Source: Neptuniibacter sp. (GTDB lineage Bacteria; Pseudomonadota; Gammaproteobacteria; Pseudomonadales; Balneatricaceae). From it: DNA of 12,738 nucleotides. The notes beneath the pieces were generated by a model, which was not told the origin of the DNA, ran no database searches, and saw only the letters and a list, made by a program, of their open reading frames with translations. Positions within the stretch are counted from its first letter, which is position 1, and the number at the start of each line of letters is the position of its first letter. The stretch spans positions 1 through 12,738 of the forward strand of contig JASBRM010000229.1 of assembly GCA_030149405.1 (NCBI GenBank). The letters are read 5' to 3'. Made by a program: the position numbers and the translations under genes. Below are positions 1 to 8,242 of the stretch, piece by piece.

Positions 1-288
1 AATGCCGTGAGAGTTCAGGCTGCTTATATGACTACCAGCAATACCTACTGTGACAGAATGGATCTTACAACCTGCCATCAATTCGGCTTCCTCAACCGCA
101 CGCTGGATAGAGCTAACCGTCGACTCAATATTTACAACTACACCTTTTTTGAGCCCTCTTGATGGATGCGAGCCGATACCTATAACCTCGATTGCGCCTT
201 CCATATCAACCTCGGCAACCAAACACAGCACTTTTGAGGTTCCGATATCTAACGCGACAATCATGTTGTTATTTGTCGTGTGATCCAT
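1..288 (-). CDS. ftsA: Cell division protein FtsA, N-terminal part (cut by window edge)
   Basis: FtsA is the actin-like ATPase that tethers FtsZ filaments to the inner membrane and recruits later divisome proteins. Only the first 96 codons are present; the frame runs off the left edge without a stop. The visible part covers the start of the actin-fold domain 1A. It includes the first nucleotide-binding strand, VALDIGTSKV at residues 11-20, the segment GSHPSRGLKKG at 39-49, and the helix around IQRAVEEAELMAGCKI (61-76), which resembles the matching region of E. coli FtsA. The ATG at 288-286 lies 5 nt after the ftsQ stop, with an AGGT ribosome-binding site inside the last ftsQ codons. A second Met at residue 9 sits just before the conserved strand and is a possible alternative start. 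The membrane-targeting C-terminal helix, expected for the family, lies outside the window. Confidence 0.96.
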   Translation of the reverse strand, partial: MDHTTNNNMIVALDIGTSKVLCLVAEVDMEGAIEVIGIGSHPSRGLKKGVVVNIESTVSSIQRAVEEAELMAGCKIHSVTVGIAGSHISSLNSHGI

Positions 289-293
289 GCTAC

Positions 294-1118
294 TTAACCT
301 GCATTTTCTTCATCAGTTTTTTCACGCCACTTAACAGCCACACCATGGGTGTAGCGGATATCAATTTGTTCAATCTCAGCGGACTTATCCGCTAACCGTA
401 AACGATATAATTCCAAGAACCGTTGCAGCCTTTCGTTAATATTTTCTCTTCCGACCACAACTTTTATGTCGTTATCCAGTTCCAGAGTCCAGGCTCCCCT
501 CGCCTCAAGATCTAACCCCACAACACTCAGACCAGTGGAACGAAACATCTGGTTCAGATCGTGGAATTGCGACATAACACGCTCTGTATCGGGTGCTGGC
601 CCGCTCAACCTAGGTAAGAAACGGTATTGCTCTTTCAACTCAGGCCAAAAGATATCTCCCTGATGATTCAGCAATCCTCTTTCACCCCAACGAGCGACAG
701 GCACCTCTTCCTGAACCTCTATACGAAGAGTGCTGGGCCAGTCCCTACCTACTGCAACACTTCTTACCCACGCCTGTTCTTTTATCTTGTCCTGCAATTG
801 CTCTATATCTAACTGGAGCAACGGTTTCGAAAGTTCCTGTGCAATCTCTCCACCCAGCGCTTTACGGTCCAGATGTTGAGTCACACCGGCAATCACAATT
901 TTTTCTACAGGTCGGTCCATCCATTGCACGAATTGCGCACTGACACCCCACACAACGCCGAAAAACATCAGCAAAGAAGATAAAGTCCAGAAAGGTTTCC
1001 ACCACCAATCCTGCTCCTTACCTGAAATCACTTGTTCTCTCTCCGGATACTCACGGCTCGCACCCTTAGGCACTTCATCATCCGTTTCTGTTTCCGTAAA
1101 CAGAGAGAACACTTTCAT
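294..1118 (-). CDS. ftsQ: Cell division protein FtsQ (divisome scaffold with POTRA domain)
   Basis: FtsQ is a bitopic inner-membrane protein that bridges the cytoplasmic divisome (FtsA, FtsK) and the periplasmic part (FtsL, FtsB, FtsI, FtsW). The 274-residue product matches the family length and architecture. It has a charged cytoplasmic tail (about 1-40), a Trp-rich single membrane span (about 42-62), a POTRA domain (about 71-138, opening VEKIVIAGV and closing near DWPSTLRIEVQEEVP), and then the periplasmic beta domain starting around LLNHQGDIFWP (149-159). The ATG lies 2 nt after the ddl stop. A GGAG ribosome-binding site inside the final ddl codons is 5 nt from it. The call rests on architecture plus position between ddl and ftsA, since FtsQ sequences diverge widely. 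Confidence 0.96.
   Translation of the reverse strand: MKVFSLFTETETDDEVPKGASREYPEREQVISGKEQDWWWKPFWTLSSLLMFFGVVWGVSAQFVQWMDRPVEKIVIAGVTQHLDRKALGGEIAQELSKPLLQLDIEQLQDKIKEQAWVRSVAVGRDWPSTLRIEVQEEVPVARWGERGLLNHQGDIFWPELKEQYRFLPRLSGPAPDTERVMSQFHDLNQMFRSTGLSVVGLDLEARGAWTLELDNDIKVVVGRENINERLQRFLELYRLRLADKSAEIEQIDIRYTHGVAVKWREKTDEENAG
297..300 (-). promoter_or_regulatory. Ribosome-binding site of ftsA
   Basis: AGGT, 9 nt upstream of the first ftsA ATG and located in the last ftsQ codons. It favours the first ATG over the internal Met at codon 9. Confidence 0.6.
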
Positions 1119-1120
1119 AT

Positions 1121-2071
1121 TTACTCCATTCCCTCAGCCAGAATTTCAACCACTAACTGCTCAAATGGGATACCTGCTTCAGCAGCAGCCATAGGTACCA
1201 AGCTATGATCGGTCATTCCCGGCGCTGTATTGACCTCAAGCAGCTGAAAATCACCATTCTCGTCTTGCATCACGTCTACACGACCCCAGCCTTTACAACC
1301 TAAAGCGAGGAACGCCTGCTCGGCCAAGCCTTTCAGTTCATCAACTTTTTCGTCACTTAGCCCCGTATCAAAACGATACTGAGTGCTGTTAGAAACATAT
1401 TTTGCGTTGAAGTCATAAAACTCATGGTCAGTTACCAGTTTGATTGGTGGCAACGCATTCCCAGATAAAACCGCAACCGTATACTCATCGCCAGACATCC
1501 AACGTTCGGCAAGTACACAGCGATCGTATTCTCCTGCTGTAGCAAAGGCCTGCTGTAGTTCAGCAGTATTCAGGACTTTACTCATGCCGATGCTCGAACC
1601 TTCATGCGCTGGCTTTACGATCATGGGGAAACCCAGTTGCGCTTCAACCTCACTCAGATCTGCATCTTCATGAAGCAAAGCAAAAGGTGGGGTAGGTATT
1701 CCTGAACCGATCCAGAGCTGCTTTGTTCGCAATTTATCCATGCCTATTGCAGACGCTGCAACCCCACTACCGGTGTAGGGTTTACCCATCATTTCCAGCA
1801 CACCCTGCAAAGTACCATCTTCTCCGCCCGGACCATGGAGGATTAGAAATGCACGGTCAAAATCAGCATTCTCCAACTGTAGGATCGGCTTTTGGTCATC
1901 TTGCTCGCCACATAAATCGATGCCAAACGCATTCACACCAGCACGTTTTAAGGCGCTAAGAACGGCAGCTCCACTTTTCAGAGAAACTGATCGCTCAGAA
2001 GAGTTACCACCGTAGATAACTGCAACTTTTCCCAGTTTTTCATTTAAGGCAGTATCAATGCTGTAGTTCAA
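1121..2071 (-). CDS. ddlB: D-alanine--D-alanine ligase (DdlB type), TTG start
   Basis: This cytoplasmic ATP-grasp enzyme joins two D-alanines; MurF then adds the dipeptide to the UDP-MurNAc-tripeptide. The 316-residue product carries the family landmarks. These are [10 protein letters not shown] at 21-30 (Glu26 is the expected D-Ala1 site residue), MDKLRTK at 111-117, [12 protein letters not shown] at 151-162 (ATP-binding Lys and the EGSS loop), NAKY at 222-225, GWGRVDV at 261-267 (catalytic Arg264) and EVNTAPGMT at 279-287 (metal-binding Glu and Asn). The start codon is TTG at 2071-2069. An in-frame TGA lies two codons upstream and no ATG or GTG is present in frame before the conserved core, so TTG is the only standard start. 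It overlaps the murC stop by 4 nt (TTGA). The N-terminus is about ten residues longer than in E. coli DdlB. The loop usually written HGRGGEDG reads HGPGGEDG here (79-86). Confidence 0.96.
   Translation of the reverse strand: MNYSIDTALNEKLGKVAVIYGGNSSERSVSLKSGAAVLSALKRAGVNAFGIDLCGEQDDQKPILQLENADFDRAFLILHGPGGEDGTLQGVLEMMGKPYTGSGVAASAIGMDKLRTKQLWIGSGIPTPPFALLHEDADLSEVEAQLGFPMIVKPAHEGSSIGMSKVLNTAELQQAFATAGEYDRCVLAERWMSGDEYTVAVLSGNALPPIKLVTDHEFYDFNAKYVSNSTQYRFDTGLSDEKVDELKGLAEQAFLALGCKGWGRVDVMQDENGDFQLLEVNTAPGMTDHSLVPMAAAEAGIPFEQLVVEILAEGME
1124..1127 (-). promoter_or_regulatory. Ribosome-binding site of ftsQ
   Basis: GGAG placed 5 nt before the ftsQ ATG and embedded in the last ddl codons, so ftsQ initiation depends on sequence translated as ddl. 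Confidence 0.7.
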
Positions 2072-3516
2072 GCTTCACCCCCATCATTAACTAGAGAGGT
2101 TTGTTTCAGTTGATGAGCCAGTGTGGTGATATCACCAGCTCCCTGGGTCAGCAGCAGATCTCCTGACTGGAGAATATCTTTCAACACATCCGCTACCGTT
2201 TCTTTATCGCTGACAAAGACCGGATCTATACGGCCGCGCTGGCGGATACTGCGACACAAGCTACGACTGTCAGCCCCAGCGACGGGCTCTTCACCTGCGG
2301 CGTACACCTCAAGAAGCAGAAGCACATCAACTTCTGAGAGCACCTCAACAAAATCTTCATACAAATCGCGGGTACGGGTATATCGATGCGGTTGATAGAT
2401 CATGACCAGTCGCTTATCTGGCCAACCTTCACGAATAGCTTTAACAACGGCATTCACTTCACGCGGATGGTGACCATAATCATCCACCAGCATTGCTTGT
2501 CCTTCAGATACTTCAACATCCCCAAGAATCTGGAAACGACGACCTACACCTTCAAATTGCTCAAGTGCTCTGCAGATTGCCTCATCAGAAATCCCCTCAT
2601 CTGTTGCAACAGCGATGCAGGATAGAGCATTAAGAACATTGTGATGTCCCGGCATATTCAATGAGATTTCCAAATCTTTGAAGCCGTCTGGCCGCTTAGC
2701 TGTGAAACGCGTATACATTCCATCATGACGGATGTTCTCGGCTCGATAATCGGCCTCTTCGTTAACCCCATAAGTAATGATCGGGCGGCTTACTTCAGGC
2801 AAAATTTCGCAGACAACCGGATCATCCGTGCACATTACAGCCAAACCATAAAACGGTAAGTTATGCAGAAATTCGACAAAGGTCTTCTTCAGTCGGGAGA
2901 AGTCATTTTCGTAGGTTTCCATATGATCAGCATCGATATTTGTAACGATGGCAACCATTGGCTGGAGGTGCAGGAATGACGCATCACTCTCATCCGCTTC
3001 TGCAACCAGATAACGACTGGCACCCATTTTTGCATTCGTACCCGCACTGTTCAGGCGGCCACCAATAACAAAAGTTGGATCCAGTTCCCCTTCAGCAAAG
3101 ATAGATGCCAGCAAGCTGGTTGTTGTGGTTTTACCGTGAGTACCTGACACAGCAATACCATGTCGGTAACGCATCAGTTCAGCCAGCATCTCTGCCCGAC
3201 GAACAATTGGAATTCTTTGTTCTCTGGCCGTTACGACTTCTGGATTCGCTTCATTGACGGCTGTTGAAACCACAACAACATCCACATCAACGATATTGCT
3301 TTCAGCATGCCCGATAAAAATATCCATACCGAGATCCTGAAGGCGATTCGTTGTTGCAGAAGCTTTAATATCTGAGCCCGAAATTTTGTAGCCCTGGTTG
3401 AGCAGAACCTCAGCGATACCACACATTCCAACCCCGCCAATACCGATAAAGTGAATACGGCTGATACGGCGCATCTCAGGAATTTCAAATCGTGTTAGAG
3501 CTTTCTGCTGCTTCAT
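2068..3516 (-). CDS. murC: UDP-N-acetylmuramate--L-alanine ligase (MurC)
   Basis: MurC is the cytoplasmic ATP-dependent ligase that adds L-alanine to UDP-MurNAc, the first amino acid of the stem peptide. From the ATG at 3516-3514 the product is 482 residues, close to the 491 of E. coli MurC. Domain 1 opens with the Rossmann motif GIGGVGM (25-31). The central ATPase domain has the P-loop GTHGKTTTT (125-133) and EADESDASF (173-181). The C-terminal domain has DDYGHHP (345-351) and [11 protein letters not shown] (375-385). The frame extends upstream to a TTG at 3537. I prefer the ATG because it overlaps the murG stop by one base (TAATG) and an AGAGG site lies 10 nt upstream. The TTG would add seven residues inside murG with no evident ribosome-binding site. 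The stop is TGA at 2070-2068, overlapping the ddl start. Confidence 0.98.
   Translation of the reverse strand: MKQQKALTRFEIPEMRRISRIHFIGIGGVGMCGIAEVLLNQGYKISGSDIKASATTNRLQDLGMDIFIGHAESNIVDVDVVVVSTAVNEANPEVVTAREQRIPIVRRAEMLAELMRYRHGIAVSGTHGKTTTTSLLASIFAEGELDPTFVIGGRLNSAGTNAKMGASRYLVAEADESDASFLHLQPMVAIVTNIDADHMETYENDFSRLKKTFVEFLHNLPFYGLAVMCTDDPVVCEILPEVSRPIITYGVNEEADYRAENIRHDGMYTRFTAKRPDGFKDLEISLNMPGHHNVLNALSCIAVATDEGISDEAICRALEQFEGVGRRFQILGDVEVSEGQAMLVDDYGHHPREVNAVVKAIREGWPDKRLVMIYQPHRYTRTRDLYEDFVEVLSEVDVLLLLEVYAAGEEPVAGADSRSLCRSIRQRGRIDPVFVSDKETVADVLKDILQSGDLLLTQGAGDITTLAHQLKQTSLVNDGGEA
2075..2079 (-). promoter_or_regulatory. Ribosome-binding site supporting the TTG start of ddlB
   Basis: A GGTGA match, preceded by further G residues, ends 3 nt before the TTG and sits in the last murC codons. 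Its TGA is also the in-frame stop that closes the ddl frame upstream, so this site and the TTG together define the start. Confidence 0.6.
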
Positions 3517-4604
3517 TATCTCATTGCCTCTAGACAAACTTCCGCTAACCGCTTGCTGGCTTCAGGTTTACCGAACACGCTCGCTTTGTTTGCCATCTCG
3601 AACAACTGTTCTCGCTGAGCCAGTTGTTCCGTTAAAAGTTTTTTCAAACGCTCTTTAGTCAGTTCTTTCTGCTGAATCAAAATGGCCGCACCATGATCAG
3701 CCAGGTAACCCGCATTTTTTGTTTGGTGATCATCTACCGCATGCGGGAAAGGCACCATAATTGAAGCCACACCAGCGATACTGATTTCACTGACGGTCAA
3801 TGCTCCGGCACGACAGATAACCAGATCCGCCCAGCCGTATGCTTCATCCATCGCCTCAATAAAAGGCACCACCTTACAATTTTCTATCCCAAACATTTCG
3901 TAGCGCAGCAGCGTTTCTTCAATGTTTCGTTTACCCGCCTGATGCCAAACTTCAGGCCTTAATTCAGAAGGGATTTCAGCGAGGACTTCTGGCACAAGAT
4001 CATTGATCGCTTTGGCCCCCAGACTTCCGCCAACAACCAAAAGGCGAATTTTTCCTGTCCTGCCCGCATACCGCTGTTGAGGTGATTCCATTCCCAGAAT
4101 GTTGCCCCGGATAGGGTTACCTATCGTTTCGGTGGTTACAGATGAGGGGAATGCATTCTCAAAAGCTTCGAGCACTTTCGTAGCCAGCTTTGATAAAGAC
4201 TTGTTAGTCATTCCTGCCACTGCATTCTGCTCATGAATAATCAACGGTTTACGGAGAACCCATGCCGCCAGGCCTCCGGGCCCAGAGGCGAATTCGCCCA
4301 TTCCCAGCACTACATCCGGGTTAACCCTACGAACAACCGCAAGAGCCTGAAATAGCGCCAGCAACAGTTTAAAAGGTGCCAACAGCAGGCTGAGTTTGCC
4401 TTTACCTCGCAGGCCTTTCACATCAATAGAATGAAATTCGATGCCTGCTTTAGGAATAAGGTCCGCTTCCATACCGTTTCGCGAGCCCAACCAATGAACT
4501 TCAACACCCTGTTCCTGTAACTTTTCTGCAGTCGCCATTGCCGGGAAGATATGCCCCCCGGTGCCACCCGCCATAACTAATGCAACGGAGTTAGGTTTAC
4601 TCAT
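3516..4604 (-). CDS. murG: Lipid II synthase MurG (UDP-GlcNAc transferase)
   Basis: MurG is a peripheral GT-B glycosyltransferase on the inner face of the membrane. It transfers GlcNAc from UDP-GlcNAc to lipid I, making lipid II. The 362-residue product has the family motifs in order. These are the first glycine loop GGTGGH (13-18), a second loop [11 protein letters not shown] (101-111), HEQNA (124-128), GNPIR (162-166), the C-domain loop GGSLGA (192-197), [10 protein letters not shown] (264-273) and [12 protein letters not shown] (287-298). The hydrophobic basic patch around 70-93 ([13 protein letters not shown] region) fits the membrane-binding surface known for the family. The ATG overlaps the end of ftsW by 8 nt, with GGAG 7 nt upstream. 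One oddity: the second loop has Glu104 where E. coli MurG and its relatives carry Gly (GMGGY/F). Confidence 0.98.
   Translation of the reverse strand: MSKPNSVALVMAGGTGGHIFPAMATAEKLQEQGVEVHWLGSRNGMEADLIPKAGIEFHSIDVKGLRGKGKLSLLLAPFKLLLALFQALAVVRRVNPDVVLGMGEFASGPGGLAAWVLRKPLIIHEQNAVAGMTNKSLSKLATKVLEAFENAFPSSVTTETIGNPIRGNILGMESPQQRYAGRTGKIRLLVVGGSLGAKAINDLVPEVLAEIPSELRPEVWHQAGKRNIEETLLRYEMFGIENCKVVPFIEAMDEAYGWADLVICRAGALTVSEISIAGVASIMVPFPHAVDDHQTKNAGYLADHGAAILIQQKELTKERLKKLLTEQLAQREQLFEMANKASVFGKPEASKRLAEVCLEAMR
3527..3531 (-). promoter_or_regulatory. Ribosome-binding site of murC (decides the ATG start)
   Basis: AGAGG lies 10 nt before the murC ATG at 3516 and inside murG. The upstream in-frame TTG at 3537 has no comparable site, and this AGAGG lies downstream of it, which argues for the ATG. 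Confidence 0.5.
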
Positions 4605-5793
4605 GACCTTTCTCCGTCTTGGTTTCTTTACTCATTGTGCTGAGTTTGTACTCATAATCCACACGGAGAATAACCGCCAGCATGGCACAACTCACCAGTA
4701 AGCTACTGCCGCCATAACTGACCAGAGGCAACGTCAGCCCCTTGGTTGGCAGGGCACCAACGTTAACTCCGATATTAATCAGCGCCTGGCCTGCAAGAAT
4801 GATGGCAAAGCCATAGCAAACATAGGCATTAAAGAATTGTTTAACTTTCTCAGCCCTTCGCCCAATACGGAATATTCGAACAATCAACACAGCAAAAATT
4901 GCAATCAAAGCGGTTACACCAATAAAGCCAAGCTCTTCTGCCATCACTGAAAATACAAAGTCAGTGTGTGCTTCGGGCAGATAAAACAGTTTTTGAACAC
5001 TGTTTCCAAGCCCAGTGCCAAACCATTCACCGCGCCCAAATGCGATCTGCGCCTGTGACAATTGATAACCTGTACCAAATGGATCAGACCAGGGGTCAAG
5101 GAAGCTCTGAAGACGTGCCATACGGTAAGGTTGCAAACCCACGACTGCGACCAGCAATGCAATTACACCGCTAATCACCATGAGGAACTGTGAAAAACGC
5201 ATGCCACCGAGGAAGATCATGCCCATCACTGTACCCATCAAAACCACAAGCGCCCCGAAATCCGGTTCGAAATAGAGCAACACACAGAAAATACCAAGAG
5301 GTAGAGTCGGTTTTGCAATACCTTTCCAACTGGTGCGTACTTCATCCAGGCGTCTCACCAAGTAGCCGCCCATGTACATCACCATACAAAACTTAGCTAC
5401 TTCGGATGCTTGTAGGTTTATTGGCCCCAGAGGAAGCCAGCGGCGACTGCCATTGACCACTTTGCCAATACCTGGAATCAATACCAGAATCAGCAACACA
5501 CCTGCCCCGATCATCCACCAATGGCCTGTTCTTTCCCAAAAAGAAAGAGGAATTCTCCACACAATTAAGGCTCCGGTGATAGCGATGGCGATAAATACGG
5601 CCTGACGAATCACGTAAAAGTAGGGTGTACCGGTATTTTTCAAGGCCACATCCAACGAAGCTGAGCTGATCATAATGAAGCCAATCAGAATCAATGAAGC
5701 AGCGCAGCTGAGCACCCACGGGTCAAATGGCAAAACTTCATGTGAGCTTCTTACTGAGGATAATCTGAATGAAGGCAACGCAAACGTATTCAT
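4597..5793 (-). CDS. ftsW: Septal peptidoglycan polymerase FtsW (SEDS family)
   Basis: FtsW is the polytopic SEDS glycosyltransferase that polymerises lipid II at the septum together with FtsI. The 398-residue product is strongly hydrophobic, with about ten predicted spans after a soluble N-terminal tail of about 24 residues. SEDS landmarks are visible: NGSRRWLPLG (114-123), the span-linked EPDFGALVV (176-184), FLDPWSDPFGTGYQLSQAQIA within 231-251, LPEAHTDFVFS (272-282, containing the Asp essential in this family) and KGLTLPLVSYGGSS (351-364). Its place between murD and murG identifies it as FtsW rather than the elongation paralogue RodA. The ATG overlaps the murD stop (ATGA), with GAGGG 4 nt upstream. 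The charged C-terminal tail (about 380-398) is coded partly by sequence shared with the murG start. Confidence 0.97.
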   Translation of the reverse strand: MNTFALPSFRLSSVRSSHEVLPFDPWVLSCAASLILIGFIMISSASLDVALKNTGTPYFYVIRQAVFIAIAITGALIVWRIPLSFWERTGHWWMIGAGVLLILVLIPGIGKVVNGSRRWLPLGPINLQASEVAKFCMVMYMGGYLVRRLDEVRTSWKGIAKPTLPLGIFCVLLYFEPDFGALVVLMGTVMGMIFLGGMRFSQFLMVISGVIALLVAVVGLQPYRMARLQSFLDPWSDPFGTGYQLSQAQIAFGRGEWFGTGLGNSVQKLFYLPEAHTDFVFSVMAEELGFIGVTALIAIFAVLIVRIFRIGRRAEKVKQFFNAYVCYGFAIILAGQALINIGVNVGALPTKGLTLPLVSYGGSSLLVSCAMLAVILRVDYEYKLSTMSKETKTEKGHE

Positions 5794-7139
5794 AGTGCCC
5801 TCACTGCTTCAACAAATTTCTCACCACGTTCAGGGAAACCACTGAACATATCAAAGCTGGCACAAGCAGGTGAAAGCAGAACAATATCACCTTCATGAGC
5901 TGTTTGAGCCGCTTTATTAACCGCATCAGCCATGTCCTCAGCTGCAATTTTTTCAACACCCCCACAGGATGCCGCCAATTGCTCACCGTCTTCGCCAATA
6001 TAAATAACTTCGCGGCAAAACTGAGTTACCGGTTTTTCCAAATCCGAAAAGTCCGCGCCTTTACCTACACCACCGGCAATCAACACAATTCTGGAATTCT
6101 CGGGAAGGGTACCGCCCAAGCCTTCAAGAGCGGCGACCGTAGCGCCAACATTGGTGCCTTTAGAATCATTAAAATAACTCGCACCTTGGTGATCACTAAC
6201 CCACTGGCAACGGTGCTCAAGTCCCGGAAATTTTTTCAACGCATTGAGCATTGCATCCATCGGCAAACCAGCAGCTTTACCCAACGCAAGAGCGGCCAGT
6301 GCATTTGCCATATTATGGCGACCGCGAATCTTCAGTTCAGTGACAGGTAGCAACTGTTCCCTGCCCAAACCCAGAAACTGCTGACCTTCGGCATCAATCA
6401 GACCGAACCTTTTCAGGTCTGGTTTACCCAGGTGGTATTCAGAAATAGATACGTTTTTGGGCATTAACGGAGCCGTAAGTGCATCATCGCGGTTGATGAC
6501 AACATTACGCGCCCCACGGAAAATACGATGTTTGGCTAGATAGTAATCCTGAAGCGTTTCATATCGATCCATATGGTCTGGACTGATATTCAGTACTGTT
6601 GCTACTTCCGCTCGCAGGTCGTTGGTTGTTTCCAGTTGAAAGCTCGACAACTCAACCACGTAGATATCTTTTTCTTTCTGGTCGAGCATATCCAGAACAG
6701 GTGTTCCGATATTACCGCAAACACCTACATTCAACCCGGCTTCAGCAGCCATTTCACCTACCAATGTGGTAACCGTACTCTTAGCATTGGATCCCGTGAT
6801 GGCTATGATAGGAGCACTGACATTACGACAAAAAAGATCAATATCACCACTTAGCTTAACACCTTGTTGTGAAGCAATCTGAATTGCTGGGTTGCTGATC
6901 GCCACGCCCGGGCTTACATAAAGCTCATCCGCTGTACAAAGAAAATCTGCATCAAACTCTCCACACAGTAGCTGCACCTCCGGCATTTCAGCCGCCATTT
7001 CTTCGGCGCCTGGAGGGTTGAGTCTGCTATCAACAACGGCAAAACGAACCCCTTTATTATGCAGAAAACGCGCACACGCCAGCCCGGTTTGCCCCAAACC
7101 GATCACAATTTTAAAATTGTCACTAGCGATCAGACTCAT
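5790..7139 (-). CDS. murD: UDP-MurNAc-L-alanine--D-glutamate ligase (MurD)
   Basis: MurD is the cytoplasmic Mur ligase that adds D-glutamate to UDP-MurNAc-L-Ala. The 449-residue product is close to the 438 of E. coli MurD. Domain 1 begins with a nucleotide-fold strand, IVIGLGQTGLACA (11-23). The ATPase domain has the P-loop ITGSNAKSTVTTL (114-126), in which Ala119 replaces the Gly of enteric MurD; from memory this variant is normal in Pseudomonas-type MurD. ELSSFQLE (163-170) and SPDHMDRY (186-193) follow. The C-terminal domain has NDSKGTN (324-330) and SPACASFDMF (423-432). The ATG lies 14 nt after mraY stops, the largest gap in this window. An AAGGA site is 11 nt upstream, a rather long spacing, and a three-codon mini-ORF lies between the two. 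Confidence 0.98.
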   Translation of the reverse strand: MSLIASDNFKIVIGLGQTGLACARFLHNKGVRFAVVDSRLNPPGAEEMAAEMPEVQLLCGEFDADFLCTADELYVSPGVAISNPAIQIASQQGVKLSGDIDLFCRNVSAPIIAITGSNAKSTVTTLVGEMAAEAGLNVGVCGNIGTPVLDMLDQKEKDIYVVELSSFQLETTNDLRAEVATVLNISPDHMDRYETLQDYYLAKHRIFRGARNVVINRDDALTAPLMPKNVSISEYHLGKPDLKRFGLIDAEGQQFLGLGREQLLPVTELKIRGRHNMANALAALALGKAAGLPMDAMLNALKKFPGLEHRCQWVSDHQGASYFNDSKGTNVGATVAALEGLGGTLPENSRIVLIAGGVGKGADFSDLEKPVTQFCREVIYIGEDGEQLAASCGGVEKIAAEDMADAVNKAAQTAHEGDIVLLSPACASFDMFSGFPERGEKFVEAVRAL

Positions 7140-7150
7140 TTATACATTTT

Positions 7151-7155
7151 TCCTT
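7151..7155 (-). promoter_or_regulatory. Ribosome-binding site ahead of murD
   Basis: AAGGA begins in the mraY stop codon. It is 11 nt from the murD ATG but only 3 nt from an ATG that opens a three-codon mini-ORF, so which ATG it mainly serves is uncertain. Confidence 0.5.
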
Positions 7156-8236
7156 AACGAATTTTCAGGGATGCTAAACCAATCAGCACCAATACCACTG
7201 TAATAATCCAGAACCTCACAATAACTCGGGGCTCTGGCCAGCCTTTCAGCTCAAAATGATGATGCAGCGGCGCCATCCGGAAGATACGACGCCCCGTCAG
7301 CTTAAATGAAGCCACCTGTAGAATTACGGAAACCGTCTCAGCAACAAAAATGCCGCCCATAATCACCAACACAAGTTCCTGACGCACAATTACCGCAATC
7401 ACACCCAGTGCAGCCCCCAGAGATAATGCGCCAACGTCCCCCATAAATACCTGAGCTGGGTATGTGTTAAACCAAAGGAAACCCAGACCTGCCCCTACAA
7501 TTGCACCACAGAAAATGATCAGTTCACCTGATCCTGCGATATATGGGATCAACAGATAATCGGCAAACTTAATATGACCCGATAGATAGGCAAACACACC
7601 TAATGCACCTGCAACGAGCACGGTTGGTAGTATTGCTAGGCCATCAAGACCGTCTGTCAGGTTAACCGCATTAGAACTGCCCACAATGACAAAGTAGGTA
7701 AAGACAATGAAGAATATACCCAGTTCAATCGACACATCTTTTAGAAACGGGATCAGCAACGAGGTTTCAGCAGGCGTTTGTGCAAACATATAAAGTAAAA
7801 TGGCGGCACCAATACCGCCCACAGACTGCCATAGGTATTTCCAGCGAGCAGGAAGACCACGAGGATTCTTTTCGACCACTTTGCGATAATCATCCACCCA
7901 GCCCACTGCGCCAAAAATGAGGGTTACGCCTAGAGTGATCCATACATATTTATTAGTAAGATCACTCCACAGCAAAGTGCTGATGGCGATTGCGACCAGT
8001 ATTAAGGCACCACCCATTGTAGGCGTACCGGCTTTACTCAAATGGGTCTGAGGCCCATCATCGCGAACTGCCTGACCGATCTGATTACTGCGCAGTTTAT
8101 TAATGACCAATGGACCTACTAACAACGAGATCAATAACGCCGTAAGGACGCCCAAGATGCCCCGCAGGGTCAGGTATTGGAAGACCGCAAACCCCGTGTA
8201 GTATTCTGATAAAAATTCAGCTAATAATGGAAGCAT
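7154..8236 (-). CDS. mraY: Phospho-N-acetylmuramoyl-pentapeptide transferase (MraY, lipid I synthase)
   Basis: MraY is the integral membrane enzyme that transfers phospho-MurNAc-pentapeptide from UDP to undecaprenyl phosphate, forming lipid I. The 360-residue product has exactly the length of E. coli MraY and is mostly hydrophobic, fitting the ten-span fold of the family. Catalytic and substrate motifs are intact: the paired Asp in VDDYRK (114-119), [15 protein letters not shown] (187-201), [11 protein letters not shown] (264-274, with the essential Asp at 267) and [14 protein letters not shown] (322-335, histidine triad). The ATG lies 6 nt after the murF stop. The nearest good ribosome-binding match, AGGGG in the last murF codons, is 11 nt away, so initiation may rely partly on ribosomes finishing murF. 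Confidence 0.98.
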   Translation of the reverse strand: MLPLLAEFLSEYYTGFAVFQYLTLRGILGVLTALLISLLVGPLVINKLRSNQIGQAVRDDGPQTHLSKAGTPTMGGALILVAIAISTLLWSDLTNKYVWITLGVTLIFGAVGWVDDYRKVVEKNPRGLPARWKYLWQSVGGIGAAILLYMFAQTPAETSLLIPFLKDVSIELGIFFIVFTYFVIVGSSNAVNLTDGLDGLAILPTVLVAGALGVFAYLSGHIKFADYLLIPYIAGSGELIIFCGAIVGAGLGFLWFNTYPAQVFMGDVGALSLGAALGVIAVIVRQELVLVIMGGIFVAETVSVILQVASFKLTGRRIFRMAPLHHHFELKGWPEPRVIVRFWIITVVLVLIGLASLKIR

Positions 8237-8242
8237 CGCTCG

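Noticed and set aside
143..150. Run of six A on the minus strand in ftsA as a frameshift slippery site
   Set aside because: The codons read AAA AAA GGT, so the run is not in the register of a standard X XXY YYZ slippery site, and the frame continues as normal FtsA on both sides.
3514..3537. Upstream TTG as the start of murC
   Set aside because: It would add seven residues inside murG without its own ribosome-binding site, while the ATG at 3516 forms a TAATG junction with the murG stop and has AGAGG upstream.
5895..6350. A 151-codon plus-strand open frame opposite murD
   Set aside because: It lies wholly antisense to a conserved, complete murD, has no recognisable domain or convincing ribosome-binding site, and is explained as a shadow of murD codon structure.
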